Shown here in pieces: positions 45,072 through 56,957 of a DNA stretch of 64,000 nt (position 1 is its first letter; every line of letters starts with the position of its first letter). The DNA comes from Chiua virens. Lineage: Eukaryota > Basidiomycota > Agaricomycetes > Boletales > Boletaceae. The translations under genes were made by a program, and so were the position numbers. The notes below the pieces were generated by a model. That model ran no database searches. It saw only the letters and a program-made list of their open reading frames with translations, and was not told the origin of the DNA. Location: NCBI GenBank assembly GCA_019787685.1, contig JAHNUO010000029.1:62001-126000 (forward strand), read 5' to 3'.

Positions 45072-46316
45072 TATAACAACCTAGAACAAACGTAGACTAT
45101 GAGTTACTTGCAAGTGGTTGTAGTGGTCAGTGTAAGGGTGTAGAATGCAAGTGAATCTGACGAGTGAGGCGAGAACTATAGAGGAGATCTGTCTATGAGA
45201 GACAATGAGGAATATCCAAAGGTGAACTTTGTTAGAGTTCCCTTGGTGCTGCATTCACGTCTTATATACTAAAAGTACAATCAGAGTTCTAATCTGAGTA
45301 TGAAGTACATGATAAGTAACAGTGTCCTGATTGGAAGATAAGGTGAGATAACATGAGGTATAGGCATGTATGTGAGTCATAGATAAGAACATGAGGAAAC
45401 AATGCTATAACAATGTGGTATAAGCATGTTATAAGATAAGCACTGCTTTAATAATAGATATGAGTCATAAGGAATCATAGATAAGAGATAATGTATGAAT
45501 ACATGTGTGTTGTGCATGGGTTATGACATTGTGAGATAACACGTTGAAGGTAATTTATCCCAGCTGTAGTGCAATACTCAGGGGGATTGAAAGAAATAGA
45601 AAGTGGGTGAAGGAATGCGATTCCGTTCGACCCAGGGACAACACTGAGTTGGTGAACGACAAATAATGGTTTTTGAGTAGTCCGAGATGAATCCGGGGCA
45701 AATCCGGATTAAAACGGATAGAAAAGCGGAGATCGATAAAACACGAGGAGAGCGAGAGAAAGCGAACGTCGAGTGAAAACGATGTGAGACAGATGCACAC
45801 GGGCAAAAGCTACTGTATTTTTGTCAATACAGTGAATTTATAGTCCTCGGGAATACCCTCAGACTCGTCCTAAGTAAGGATAATAATAAAAAGAAGGTTT
45901 TTGTACGGTATAAAGTTCGAGAGGCACCCAAACGTCCCTGCAAGGGCTGCATGACATGGTCTAGCCAATGCTAAGTATGAATAAGAAGCATCAAAAATAA
46001 AATAAAAGAGTCCAAGGCAAAACGGGTGTGGATACAGCAATCCAGATGAGTTCACACATGCAGACAGATCAGGATCGGGATCGGGTGACGACAGGGTGCG
46101 GAAATGTGCTATGCGAGCACAGGGAATACCTATTCCCTACAACGTGTCTAATGATGAATCATAATGAGTCATAATGTGGTGGCCAATGGGATATGATCCT
46201 GAGTATAGCCTTAGCATGAGGCAAAGTATGCCATAATAGATATTGAGTATCTTGTATGATGGATGAGAGAATGAGTAGGAAGGTGAAAGATTAATGAATG
46301 AAACGTGATTGTAACA
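45072..46316 (-). mobile_element. Second-family solo LTR with an internal insertion
   Basis: It runs from TATAACAACC to GATTGTAACA and is flanked by TTAGA (45,067-45,071 and 46,317-46,321). The sense strand is probably minus, because TATATAAG occurs there. A clean relative of the same family lies at 53,564-54,216. It is interrupted at 45,545-46,141. Confidence 0.85.
45545..46141 (-). mobile_element. Third-family LTR-like insertion, 597 bp
   Basis: It begins TGAAGG and ends CCTACA (TG...CA ends), with the 4-bp duplication ACGT on both sides (45,541-45,544; 46,142-46,145). Removing it restores the continuity seen in the sister LTR at 54,020. The minus strand contains a TATAAAT box. It is probably a solo LTR of a different retrotransposon lineage. 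Confidence 0.7.
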
Positions 46317-46321
46317 TTAGA

Positions 46322-47024
46322 TACTCCCTATGGTTGTAGGATACCTTTTCCTCACTCTTCATCATGTCCTATCACCTCCTGTCTTATCCGCCATCAACTT
46401 CGTGCCAGCCCAGTTTCATTCCTAGCATTTACAGATCATCCAAGTCCAATCCAAGTCCAATCCAAGTCCAATCCAAGTCAATGCGATCCAATCCAGTTTC
46501 ATCATACATATTCCACTTCATCTGATTTGACTTGTTCTATTTGATTTGGCCTTATTAAGGTTGTTACTATCCTAACACCTTTTCTTTCTTTGTCATCTAC
46601 AAGGTTTGACACCCCTTCTTAGCATACTCACCCTACGTCGATCCTATACACTAACTTAGGGTTGGATTACCTTTAACAGTCCTGGGTTATGCCCAGGACT
46701 ATAAAACCATGTTTCTAACACAAAAATATCCATCTTTCTGTGTTCAGGAGATCTCCTGTTTACTCTCCTGTGTATGAGTGAGCTGGATAGTTTTTCTTTT
46801 ACCTTGTCCTATCGTTCCTCTGTGTCTCATCTACTCAAATCAATACTCTCATCGCCTCGACTCCACCCGGATACTTTTACATCAACCACTTTTCATTCCG
46901 GATCATTCAGCAGCCTCTAGGACTCTTAGACAAACCCGAACCCTTCATTCCTTCAAATATAACCCCCCTTGGGACGAACCTATCACCCCACCTTTCTTCA
47001 TATCACCTATTATTTGTTTTCCAC
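46322..47024. repeat. Remainder of the LTR-like block inserted in the outer solo LTR
   Basis: Together with 45,058-45,071 this forms a block of about 715 bp within the outer LTR. It contains an 11-bp minisatellite (about 46,438-46,482, four copies of CCAAGTCCAAT-like units) and a TATAAAA box near 46,700. It is probably a third type of solo LTR, but its exact ends and target duplication could not be settled. Confidence 0.5.
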
Positions 47025-47123
47025 AACGTATCAAGTGGTGGTTGTTTGAGCTATCGCAGCCACTTGGTACTTAGTGCTTTTGCAGCTACACTAGGTCCTA
47101 CCCAGAACTATCATAACAGGTCC

Positions 47124-47356
47124 ACCCTGATCACAAGGGGAAGTCTCTAGTCCTTCAGGTATAGATTCCCAACAGGATGCTCTCAGCAATGCCTGAGTTT
47201 TATCTTCATCTCACTGGTAGCAATTCACTGACCAGTACTCCTCCTCAAACTCTTCAGCACACCATGTATCAAGTGGTAGTTGTTTGAGTGATCGTAGCCA
47301 CTTGATACTTAGTGCTTTTGTGGCTATGCTAGGCCCTACCCAGGACTATCATAACA
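47124..47356 (+). repeat. Gypsy LTR 3' fragment
   Basis: It carries GGTATAGATTCCCAACAGGA, the CTCAGCAATGCCTGAG phrase and the terminal ACTATCATAACA of the family. Its 5' part is presumably further left, displaced by the nested insertions. Confidence 0.7.
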
Positions 47357-47487
47357 AGTGTTGATAATACTGGCCCACTCACACAAGAAAATGAAGTAGT
47401 ATCTGAGGTTTTCACCAGTGTGTACACCCAAGATCCCCTGAAAAATGTGGCCTTGGTTTGGTCAATGGACCAAAGATCTATTGTCAT

Positions 47488-48224
47488 TAGTGTTTAAAAG
47501 TCCAGTCCAGTCCAGTTTTCCATGGTCCAAATAAGGCAACTGGTCCACAACTGGTCTTAGTAAGATTCCAAAAGTAGTAGAACTGGACCAAAACTGGAAA
47601 AAACTGGTCCTAACAACTTTAATAACTTTTTTTAGGACTGGTTCAGACTGGCTTTTTGCAAAGACTGGCTGAGTTGTCAGTGTACTGAATTTAGATTGGA
47701 TTCTTGCCTTTATGGGCATCTAATTCTTGTTGGAATCGGTCCAGAAATGACCCAGATATCATCATTTTCACATCACATGTTATCTACAGGGATTATCTAC
47801 TCATCTGCAATAGAGATCACAATTGATATAGATATATTTGCATGAATCACACTTCATCATCAGTGTATGTAATGTAGAGTAGACCTCTGGCATACTGTGG
47901 ATCCAATACTCATGAGAATCAGTCCATAACCAGCAGAGATATAGTCAGTTCTGGGTTGGATGTCATATTTAGTGGGTACAAACTCATGATTTTGATTGTA
48001 GAAATTCCAAATAAATACCTAAAATACTGCACAAATTATGGAAAGTATGCTCAAGTGGGGGGACCCTGGGCCAATACTGGTTGTCCAAAAAGACTGGTTG
48101 CAACCAGCCCAGGACTGGTCTTTTCATCTTTCTCAATTTTGAGGGACCAGGACCACTTCCTTTTCTAAAGTACTAAGACCAGGACCACCCTGGACCAGTC
48201 CTGCAACTAGACCTTAAAACACTA
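47488..48224. mobile_element. hAT-like non-autonomous element
   Basis: The left end TAGTGTTTAAAAGTCCAGTC and the right end are imperfect inverted repeats. The flanks are ATTGTCAT (47,480-47,487) and AGTGTCAT (48,225-48,232), an 8-bp duplication with one mismatch as expected for hAT elements. The interior is rich in ACTGG/CCAGT repeats and has no coding potential. A second copy of the right end occurs at 49,725-49,753. Confidence 0.6.
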
Positions 48225-48232
48225 AGTGTCAT

Positions 48233-51200
48233 AGAAACATGGTCAACTTCTGGGAACTGTAGAGTAGTGCTGATTAGTATAAATAGCTCAAAAATAACTG
48301 TACCTACTTGAATTTCTAACTTGAGCTGGTCAACAAAGGACACAAAAGCATTGTGGATGAAGGTTGAGATGTCATGAGCTGATAGTAAGTCAAGTTTGGT
48401 TATGGTTGGATGCATAGCCATGAGACAATTTCTAAATGTTACCTTATTCACAACAAGCAGTGACTGTACCAAGTCATATCAAATCAGTTCCCATTGCCAT
48501 ATTTCCATCAATTATCAAACCTACCTGGTCATCACAGACCACAAACTCAGCCATGGTCTTCAGCACATTCTCATGCAAAAAGACTAATGGGCTGTGCCTA
48601 CCTTGGACAATCCTATCAAGATTTGTCTGTTTTGCACTCTTGTCATGTTGTCATGCTTTCACCAGCTCTCTTGGTACAGCATGATGGTTTTCTGCAATCC
48701 CCTGTTTAGCACACTGTGTTTTGTACAGCTTGTAATATGTTTGGATGTGTTGCCAACATGAGGAGTTCCCACTAACATGAAATACTCATCATTTTCCTTT
48801 TTTCTTGAGGAAATCAGGATTGTTCCTGTTTTATCATAAGTCATCAACTCATTCTTTTCACATATGAGAGGACTCACTTGCAAATGTCACACTAATGTCC
48901 AACTAGCTCCTCCATGTTGCCCTTAGTCACAAATCAGACCTTGAGATGGTTGGAGAAAATCATAAGCAAATCCTTTGTATTTCTTTTCTTTATCTTTCAT
49001 GAGGATGCAGGCACCATCTCATGTTGCTAATGCTGTATTAGCACAAGTTTACAGCCTGTCATCAATTTCACACACTGCTAATTAATTGTTATCCACTATG
49101 ATATCATTGTCTTTACATTCCATGCTGTTTTTCTCAACATCAACCACTTCTGGCTTGCTGTCCAAACCAATATTTGAGTCTATGACTTCAACATCTTCAA
49201 TTGATGTTCCATTCTTTTGGTGTTGGAATTTGGCAGTTGCATGGCTGTGCTTTGAGTTTGTACATCAACCAGCACCCTTGTTATCAGAGACTAACTTGGT
49301 TTCACTCATTTTTTTCCTTCACTGTTTACCCTTTTTAGACTTTGATGAAGCAGCCTGAGGCTTGGACCTGGGTGGACAGGATCACATGCTAGCTGGCCTG
49401 CTCTTCTGAGGCAGTGCATGTTGTGCTTTGGGAGTAGATACCTTCTGTCAAGCAGACTGGTGAGAGTCAACCATACTGAAGTTATACTAGATGTATTGGA
49501 GCAGAAAGAAAAAAACCTTGGATTTCTCTTATTTATGAAAACTACTAGTAACACATTGCATACATGTTCCATATGATGTATCCTGTCAGTCTTTGTTTGG
49601 TTGTATTGTACTCATGACTGGTCTTACAAAGACCAGTTGCAACCATTACAAAGACCAAATACAACTGATTTCTGTCAAACGTTGCAACCAGTTTCAGTCC
49701 AGTCTTTTCCAAAAAAGACAAAAGACTGAACCAAACCAGACTTTTAAACACTACTTGTCTGCTATGTCTTTTTCTTTGTCTGTGATTGATGGGTCTTCCA
49801 GAAGAGCTAACATCTTCCATACCTTTTCTCTCAATAGCAGACTGCATCATGTCACTCACCCCACCATATTTAGATATCAGATTGCTTGTCAGTCTCATAA
49901 TCTTGAAGATGTCCAAGTGTGTGTAGTGAGTGTTTGATATCCCAGCTATCTTCTCTAACAGCTGCCAGATGTATTCTTGCTACAACATCATACAGATCTT
50001 GTAGTTAGCCTATTGAGAACAAAGACCTGATTCAATTGCCACATCCATTCACAGTCTGTCTTGTGATTACATCAGTTTGAAAGGCTGAATTACCCTCTCT
50101 TCTGCAGTTTCTGCATAACTGTATAGTCACTGGTTCATTGACAAATGCAATCTAATCAGATCCATCATTTTCCCTATAGTAGTGAGTTCACATTTGCGTT
50201 TGCATTCATATTCAGAATCATTCATATCAGCATCAGTCAATATCATGCACCCATGTCATGCACAGTGACTATCCACATTCCACCTATCTTGATTTCAGCC
50301 TAGATTGTGTCCATGTCACCACGTGCCTCCTTCAGTCTTGAATCTTCTTGTGCTACATATCTGCCCTTGTCTATGAGAACCTGAAGATCCTTGCACAGAC
50401 TCTTCTGATTCTTCAATGTGCTCCTCTTTGCCTCTACCCATTGACTCAACACATGTTGTCAATATCTTCCTCTAGCAGCTCTGATCAATGGTCCAAACAT
50501 GGTGCAAATTACCTTCTTATCCTTGTGAATCTCCATTTTCACCTCGTTACCTTTCAGTTTCAACTCTGGAAGTCCCTCTCTGAGTTGACCCATCTTGGTG
50601 CACAACAATACTTGTGCCATCTGTTGTAAATCTCATTTGAGCTGTGGTAGTACAGCCACATGCTTACCTAATCATAGGTACATCGCACCTAGAGTACAGT
50701 AGTCCTTTTCTTTAGTGACTCAAGTACTCTACAGGCTAGGCCCTCTGCAGATACCACTTTTCTATACCATCAATGGTGTTTCAATTAAGTCACAATTGAT
50801 GATCAGATTGATAATGTTGTTGTATTCAAAGTGTCACAGATGTTATGATTCAAATGTTTTATCCCTTAACAGATTACATCTTCAATCTATTTAAAACATT
50901 ACAGCATACTTTGCCTCATATCAAGGCTGTCCAAAGGATCACACCTAATTGACTGCCATATCATAATTCATTTATCACACATGTTATCACATACTATGCT
51001 TCTATCTTTAATCTTCAATATCACTGACTCACAAACCTATGCACTTTGTGTCCCTTATCTATAACTCATACCTCATCATTCAATAGCATCAAGAATTCTT
51101 GTCTACCATAGTTTATACTCAGATTAGAACTCTAACATCCATGTAGTATATAAACCCCATGAATTGAGACCAAGGAACTCTAACAAAGTTCACTTGGAGT

Positions 51201-51704
51201 TTTCACCTCTTTGTTGGACATCAACCACCTCTCACAACCACTATCCTCTAAACAAATCTAGCATTGTTCTAGGTTGTTTCAGTAGACTGTTGCACATGAA
51301 TGAGTCCATCAGACTCTTCAATTTGTCATCATTTAACTGATGATCATTATAAAACCCAAATGACAGATTCTGTTCAGTGAGGTTGATGCATGCATAACCA
51401 ATCAAAACTTCCCTTGTCTTCTCCTCCAGGTTGTAGTGCTCATCCATGTACTTGTCGATTCCCATTGTTCTACAGGCACCAGTTCCTATGTCTTGACTCA
51501 CTCATTGAGCAGCATCTTCAACAGTACAATTGGCCATGGTAACATCTTCCTCAATGCCTTCATCTCCTTTCTTTCCCTTTTGTTTTGCTTTTGACTGAGC
51601 TTGAGGTGGCATTTAGTGTGTTCATATCCAGATTGTTTACGAGCAGGTTTAGAGCTAGCTATATCTCTATTTGTTGGCATATAATACACACATTTACAAT
51701 GCAT
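48233..51704 (-). pseudogene. Heavily decayed transposon coding region (hAT-like) and another remnant
   Basis: AT-rich DNA with broken minus-strand frames. Around 48,305-48,450 the phrase TFRNCLMAMHPTITKLDLLS followed by a helical stretch resembles the segment before the catalytic domain of hAT transposases. Near 49,310-49,360 a Lys/Ser-rich linker is seen. At 51,241-51,630 a second remnant reads LPWPIVLLKMLL and YNDHQLNDDKLKSLMDSF, similar to a protein family often repeated in mushroom genomes. Many stops interrupt both. The assignments are tentative. Confidence 0.35.
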
Positions 51705-51794
51705 GTCACATGCCCATGAGACATCTTTCCCTTATATATGTAGGATACAATATGCACAATGCACATTCACATTGTCTAGTGATAACTGGTGTGA

Positions 51795-51854
51795 CATACC
51801 TCTCATTTCCCACATTTTGACAGTGTTGTCAAAATGTGGGAAATGAGGGGTATG
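51795..51854. repeat. 60-nt near-perfect hairpin
   Basis: 28-base arms (51,795-51,822 and 51,827-51,854) around a GTGT loop, with one T-G wobble position. The arms start CATACCTCTCATTTCCCACA. A related, imperfect inverted repeat with the same ATTTTGACA and TGTGGGAAAT core lies at 51,967-52,012. It may be a miniature foldback element. Confidence 0.85.
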
Positions 51855-51966
51855 AATAAGTATGAACATTGTAAAATACTCTTTAACATGCCTTGATTTT
51901 CCTTATGTTGAAATGAGGGAAATCAGCCAGTTCTACATCATATATCTTCACATTTCACACACTTGT

Positions 51967-52012
51967 TACCTGCATTTTGACAATACTGTTCAAATGTGGG
52001 AAATTACAGGTA
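51967..52012. repeat. Imperfect hairpin related to the previous one
   Basis: The ends TACCTG and CAGGTA are inverted. The internal ATTTTGACA and TGTTCAAAT cores pair imperfectly, and one arm has lost several bases. Confidence 0.55.
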
Positions 52013-52039
52013 CTGATCCTCTACTTCTGCACTATCTGC

Positions 52040-52140
52040 ACACCACTTAGGGCATACCATGGGTATAGGATACCCACATGGGTCATGGGTGTGAGTACTA
52101 GGTGGGTATGGGTATGGTGGGTATCTCATGGGTATCAGAA
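52040..52140. repeat. GGGTAT-rich minisatellite-like tract
   Basis: Repeated ATGGGTATAGG, CATGGGT and GGTGGGTATGG phrases in about 100 bases. Such tracts often mark decayed DNA-transposon ends. Confidence 0.5.
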
Positions 52141-53182
52141 GGCAGTCAAAGTTCATATATATAGTAGACATTTATTGACTCAAGAATAGTTCAGTATGTT
52201 GTAGATAGAACTTGCAAGTGAAGATAATGAACAAGGTAAGACTTTAGAGTCAAATTCAGAGGATACTCACCTGAGTATGATGGGGAATCTTTAAGCAGAT
52301 TTGGCTGAAGATCCTCTAGAGTCACTCTTGGGCTTTATATACTAAAGTACAGGATTGTAACTATTTGTGTAAAGCCATGATAGAGATAAGAGTATTGGTA
52401 GAAGATAAGGTGCAAGAGGTAAATTATTGTCTAGGTTGTTTCATGAGGAAGTTAAACAATCATTGCTTCCAAAATGTCATATCTCACTACCATGTGGTTG
52501 TTGAAAACTGGCCCTCTACAGTTCCTTTTGCCAACCTTAGTGTTGCCTCAAGTTCATGCACAGAACTTGAGATGTTATTTTGCAAATGGGAACTGGGTAT
52601 TATTTATTGGAAGAAGATAACAGAGGTTGAGTATAAGGACCTTAGATGAGAAAGGAATCAACAGATCAAGGATGGCCAGATCAAGGAGCCCACATGCCAT
52701 ACTCACTCTGACAAAGGAAAAAGCACACTTCAACATTCAATAATACTGACCATCATAAGAAACACAAGAGTGCAGCAATCATAGAAGATGACAACAATAA
52801 GCACTCACAGAATGAAGGTTTACAACTCTGTTATTTCAGATCTCATAACCTGACTTGACTTGGCAGCAGTCCCTGATGCAACTTCCACAAATAGCTTTTC
52901 TGTGACACATGCCACATCTAGCCAAACAGAATCATCAACCACACAAGTGCCACAAGCAAGGAATACAAATGCAACTTCCACTGGGGAGAAAGGCTCAATA
53001 AGAGCAGAGAGGGCAGGAGAAGGGCAGGAGTGGACAGAGCAGCATCAGGGCATCCTTCTTCAGTGTATCCCTGTTCTTCTCTTTTGTATACTGTCTCAAC
53101 AGCTTGAAAGACAGTCCTCGTGAGCTCAAACAATGGGAAAGGGTGAAGACTTACCTGAGACACTGTTGAGTATGATGACAAT
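52141..53182. other. AT-rich sequence with a possible LTR scrap; no gene supported
   Basis: Around 52,310-52,370 a GGGCTTTATATACTAAAGTACA phrase resembles the promoter area of the second LTR family, suggesting an old copy. An 87-codon frame at 52,860-53,123 is Ser/Thr-rich and has no recognisable domain. Confidence 0.35.
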
Positions 53183-54413
53183 TGTCACGATTCTTTCTTT
53201 CTTTCACTTGTACTACTTCACTATGCCCAATACTTCAGGTATCTTACTATGCTCATCCATACTCGTTCTATTCAAAACCCTTTACCTAAGCATCAGTTCA
53301 ACCTGAACACTTACTCATTTATTTCTTGTCATCGTTCACTACCTTCACATCGTATGATGTCCTCTTTTGACCTATTGTGCTGGTTCTGCTCTTCTTGGTC
53401 ACCTGTTCTTCCGTTGGTCTGTGCGCCCTCTCTTCCATATAAATAGCTCGTTAAGTTACTCCTGTACACTAGTCTTGATCTCCACAATCTAGCTGAGTAC
53501 TCTTGACTCACCCCTTCAGGCTTCATAGAAAGCCAACCTTGTTCCTTGGTCCCAAGAGTATAGTGTAACAACCTAGAACAAATGTGGACTATGAGGAACT
53601 TGCGAATGGTTGTAGTGCAGTGTAAGGATGTAGAATGCAAGGAGTCCAACAAGTGAGGCAAGAACTACAAAGGGAATCAAGTCTAAGGACTGTGCCAGAG
53701 ATCAAAGGGAGAAACCCAAAGGTGAACTTTGTTAGAGTTCCCTGGGTGCTGCATTCACATCTTATATACTAAAAGTACATTGGAGTTACAATCAGAGTAT
53801 GAACTACATAGATAAGAAATAGTGTCCTGATTGGTGGATAAGGTGGGAATACATGAGGTATTAGCATGTATGTGAGTCATAGATAAAGACATGAGGGAAC
53901 AATGCTGTAACAATGCGGTATGAGCATGTTATGAGATAAGCACTGCTTTAATAATAGATATGAGTCATATGGAATCATAGATAAGAGATAATGTGTGAAT
54001 ACACATGTGTTGTGCATGGGTTATGACAGCGTGTGATAACACATGTCTAATAATGATGATATAAATATTATAATGTGGCAGCCAATGGGGTTAGGTCTTG
54101 AGTACAGCCTTGACAAGAGACAAAGTGTGCTATAATAGATAATGAAGTATCTTGTATAATGGAGTAGAGCTTGAGTAGGAAAGTGAAAAGATAATGAGTG
54201 AAACGTGATTGTAACATATAGATTCTCGACCAGACAACTTAGGAAACTTCCTGAGTCCAACTTCACTCTCTGGTAGCCACTATGCTGACCAGATACCTTG
54301 TTTAAACTCTACAGCGCGCCACGTATCAAGTGGTGGTTGTTCGAGTTATCACAGCCACTTGTTACTTAGCACTTTTGCAGCTACTTTAGGTCCTACCCGG
54401 AACTATCATAACA
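53183..54413 (+). mobile_element. Gypsy-family solo LTR interrupted by a second-family solo LTR
   Basis: The outer copy starts TGTCACGATTC and ends ATCATAACA, flanked by ACAAT (53,178-53,182 and 54,414-54,418). Its sequence is continuous except for the inserted LTR at 53,564-54,216. Confidence 0.9.
53564..54216 (-). mobile_element. Second-family solo LTR, 653 bp
   Basis: It runs from TGTAACAACC to GATTGTAACA with the target duplication TATAG on both sides (53,559-53,563; 54,217-54,221). It is the uninterrupted relative of the copy at 45,072-46,316. Confidence 0.93.
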
Positions 54414-54418
54414 ACAAT

Positions 54419-55087
54419 GAAAACATGGGGCAAGATGTGGCCAGAAGAGAAGCACAGGCAATAGCAACAGTGGCAGGGCAGAGAAGGGAAGAAAGCAGCA
54501 GCAACATTGGGCACAATGAACACAATTGGGGGGAAGGAAGGAGTGGGCTTAAAGAACCATAGGGGCAGTGGTAAGAGGGGGCAGGCATAGACTATGGGCA
54601 GCAGTAAGAGAGGGGGTGGGCAGAGACTGGGCAGCATGATTGGCAATGAGTGCAAAAATGGTGAGGAAATGCAGTACATACAATGCACAGATGCCTCAGA
54701 AATTGCATGTGGCTGTAAGCAGAGGGTGGGTGGCAACAGTGACAGCGGCGAGAAGGGGTGGTGGTGACATTGGGCACAATGAGCATGATGGAGGGAGGAG
54801 CATGGGAAGCTTGTGGGGGCGGGGTGTGGGCTAAGGAACCATGAGTGGTGGTAAGCAAGGATGCATGGGAGAATCCCTTTGCCAAACTGTGCTGAGCCAT
54901 GCTGAGCTGTACTAGGCTGCCTTGCTGCCTTGCCACACCCTGCCCATACTACACTTTTATACAAGGTATAAGTGTAGGATTTGGGGCATTATTTAGTGTT
55001 GGAGTTGGCAAAATTGAATAAACAAGCCTAATTATACAGGACAACACATAAGTGCTCCCGTTATAGTAAGGCTTAGTATTCGGGAAC
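54419..55087. repeat. Purine-rich, internally duplicated non-coding tract
   Basis: The phrases ACATTGGGCACAATGA and TAAAGAACCAT / TAAGGAACCAT recur about 270 bases apart, and GGCAGTGGTAAGAG / GGCAGCAGTAAGAG recur at about 50 bases. The long minus-strand frame here is a composition effect. Confidence 0.55.
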
Positions 55088-55137
55088 TATAGCTGCTCTC
55101 AACTCTCAACATCACATGAGTCATGCCCATTACTCAA

Positions 55138-55960
55138 ACTTGCATAGGGCTGCAATGGCATGGCAAAGCCTGCTACATGGTTCAAATGATTTACAAGGAA
55201 TTGTAGGCATTCAGTTGGGTCATGTATGATACATTTATTATGGGCAACTGTAAACAAGTACAAGCAAAGTGTGAATTGGCAGTATGAATTGACTGCATGC
55301 GGCAGAGCCCAACAGAGATGTAGATATGAGGCACAGACACTCTTTGCAGTCCTAATAAAAGATAAAATAAATATATGAGATAGTAGTCCATCGCATAGGG
55401 GCATCAGATCTTCAGAGACAGGCTTTAGCTTTTCACACTCATTTTCGTGATATGTGTGATGCATGGTGATTGCATCCATTTCGTATTGGACACCGCATAC
55501 ACAGTCACAGACATTGTCCACTTTCGGCTCATAGATCATTTGGCAATGGTACAGTTGTTGCAGCCAACGACAAGATGGTAGAGATCCATCCTCCAGGAAC
55601 ATATTTCCATGTTGGGAATGAGGGTCATGGACGTGGTTTCGCACAGGAAATCGATGATAGTGGTCATTGCAGCAGAAAGGAGTGGGAAGGTGTTTATGGT
55701 TGAGGAGGTTGCAGTGCACTTCGTGAATCAGTATGTCGTCAACATTGCTTGTTCGATGGAGGTTTATTTAACATTGCTGTTTGTAACTAGCTGGTTATCA
55801 TTGTGTGTTTTGTGTACGACTCAGTAATCGATCATCCAAAACAACCCACGTGATGTTTACCGTAAAAGGAAAGTCACGTGATTTTTCTTTTTCCCGCATA
55901 GTTGATTTCGAAGTCCGACGACGGGTCCCCCGCCGTAATAAACCCACTACTAAAGTAGCG
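55138..55960. mobile_element. Insertion of about 820 bp in an esterase intron
   Basis: The two sides of this stretch match copy-1 intron positions that are adjacent at about 16,525. The inserted DNA has a 206-codon minus-strand frame (55,719-55,099) that is Cys/His-rich (YHENECEKL, CDCVCGVQYE) but matches no family I know. Terminal repeats were not identified. The left boundary is approximate. Confidence 0.5.
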
Positions 55961-55984
55961 GGAATGATCAAGTCCGTGTAACTT

Positions 55985-56666
55985 TGCCTACTTCTCATTA
56001 GGACGGACGCGGAATTCGAGGAATATCTCCGCACATACTGGACGCCGAATGCATCGACCACTGAACTCTCGCAGTTGATGGTGCATTATCCCTCTGACCC
56101 CCGCTCAAGGATCGCCGTTTGGTACGGGTGACCTGTATGCACTCTCACCCCAGTTCAAGCGCCTAGCTGCCTTCCAAGGGGACGCCGTATTTCACGCGCC
56201 GCGATGTTTCTTCATCCAGAGTCGCTCTGGAAAACAGAATCTATGGACATTTTGTATGTTATGAGCGACGATGAGAGTTATTTGGAACCTTACTTTCGGT
56301 TTTCTTCAATCAGTGAACAAACGATTAAAGATAACACCTTTCTTCGGTTCCGTGAGTCGACATCAACTGCCTCTCTATCCTCATCCGCTTAACCAATTAT
56401 TCTCGTGACTTCAGTTTCACGCCTCCGATTTACTCAACGTGTATGCTGGCGAGGACATGGCCTCTTATCTCGTCCGTTTTGTTACCAATCTCGATCCTAA
56501 TGTCGGACAGAGTACAGACATATATTGGCCACAGTACGATGCAACAACCAATCAGACGATGCTCGAATTCTTGGACGGGTTCATTCCACAGGCGTTGACA
56601 ACGGATACATGTCGTGCAGAGGCGATGGCATATTTGACGAACCTGACGTTGGCAAACTTGCCGTAG
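55985..56666 (+). pseudogene. Carboxylesterase copy 3, 3' fragment
   Basis: It is equivalent to the last exons of copy 1. It starts at the exon with the TDAEFEEYLRTYWTPNAS reading and ends LTNLTLANLP. An extra C in the CTGACCCCC run (about 56,098) shifts the frame relative to copy 1, and all upstream exons, including the Ser nucleophile, are missing. The C-terminal His region (FHASDLLNVY) is still readable. Confidence 0.85.
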
Positions 56667-56957
56667 AGTGCAACAACTTGGGAAACATCATGCCACAGGG
56701 CTTCTTCGCTGCTGTAGCTGTGCAGAAGCAGTGCCGAGTGCCGAGTACTATGTGCTACTAGGGGCATCCAGGACAGGGGTTGGCGAGCACAGCAGAGTAG
56801 AATCGAATAGAAAATCAATTCACACAGCGGATCCAATATCAGCCGAACCTTCTCCACTACTTTCTTGCCAAGTCCGAAAGAGATCGAATGACCCGGGACC
56901 ACGATAGCTCAAAAGTGTCGCAAAAGCTCCCCCTCGCAAACCGGCGTGTGATTCACC

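Larger units (their letters stand above)
44378..47118 (+). mobile_element. Gypsy-family solo LTR carrying a three-layer nest
   Basis: The outer LTR starts TGTTATGATTTC and ends ATCATAACA, with the target duplication GGTCC at 44,373-44,377 and 47,119-47,123. Its sequence stops at about 45,057 (CAGCACACCA) and resumes at about 47,025 (CGTATCAAGTGG). The gap holds an unrelated block with its own TATA-like sequence, which contains the LTR of 45,072-46,316, itself containing the 45,545-46,141 insertion. Confidence 0.85.

Noticed and set aside
54386..54964. 192-codon minus-strand frame
   Set aside because: It lies in a purine-rich, internally duplicated tract; its Pro/Ser/Cys/His-rich sequence follows from base composition and it begins within an LTR end.
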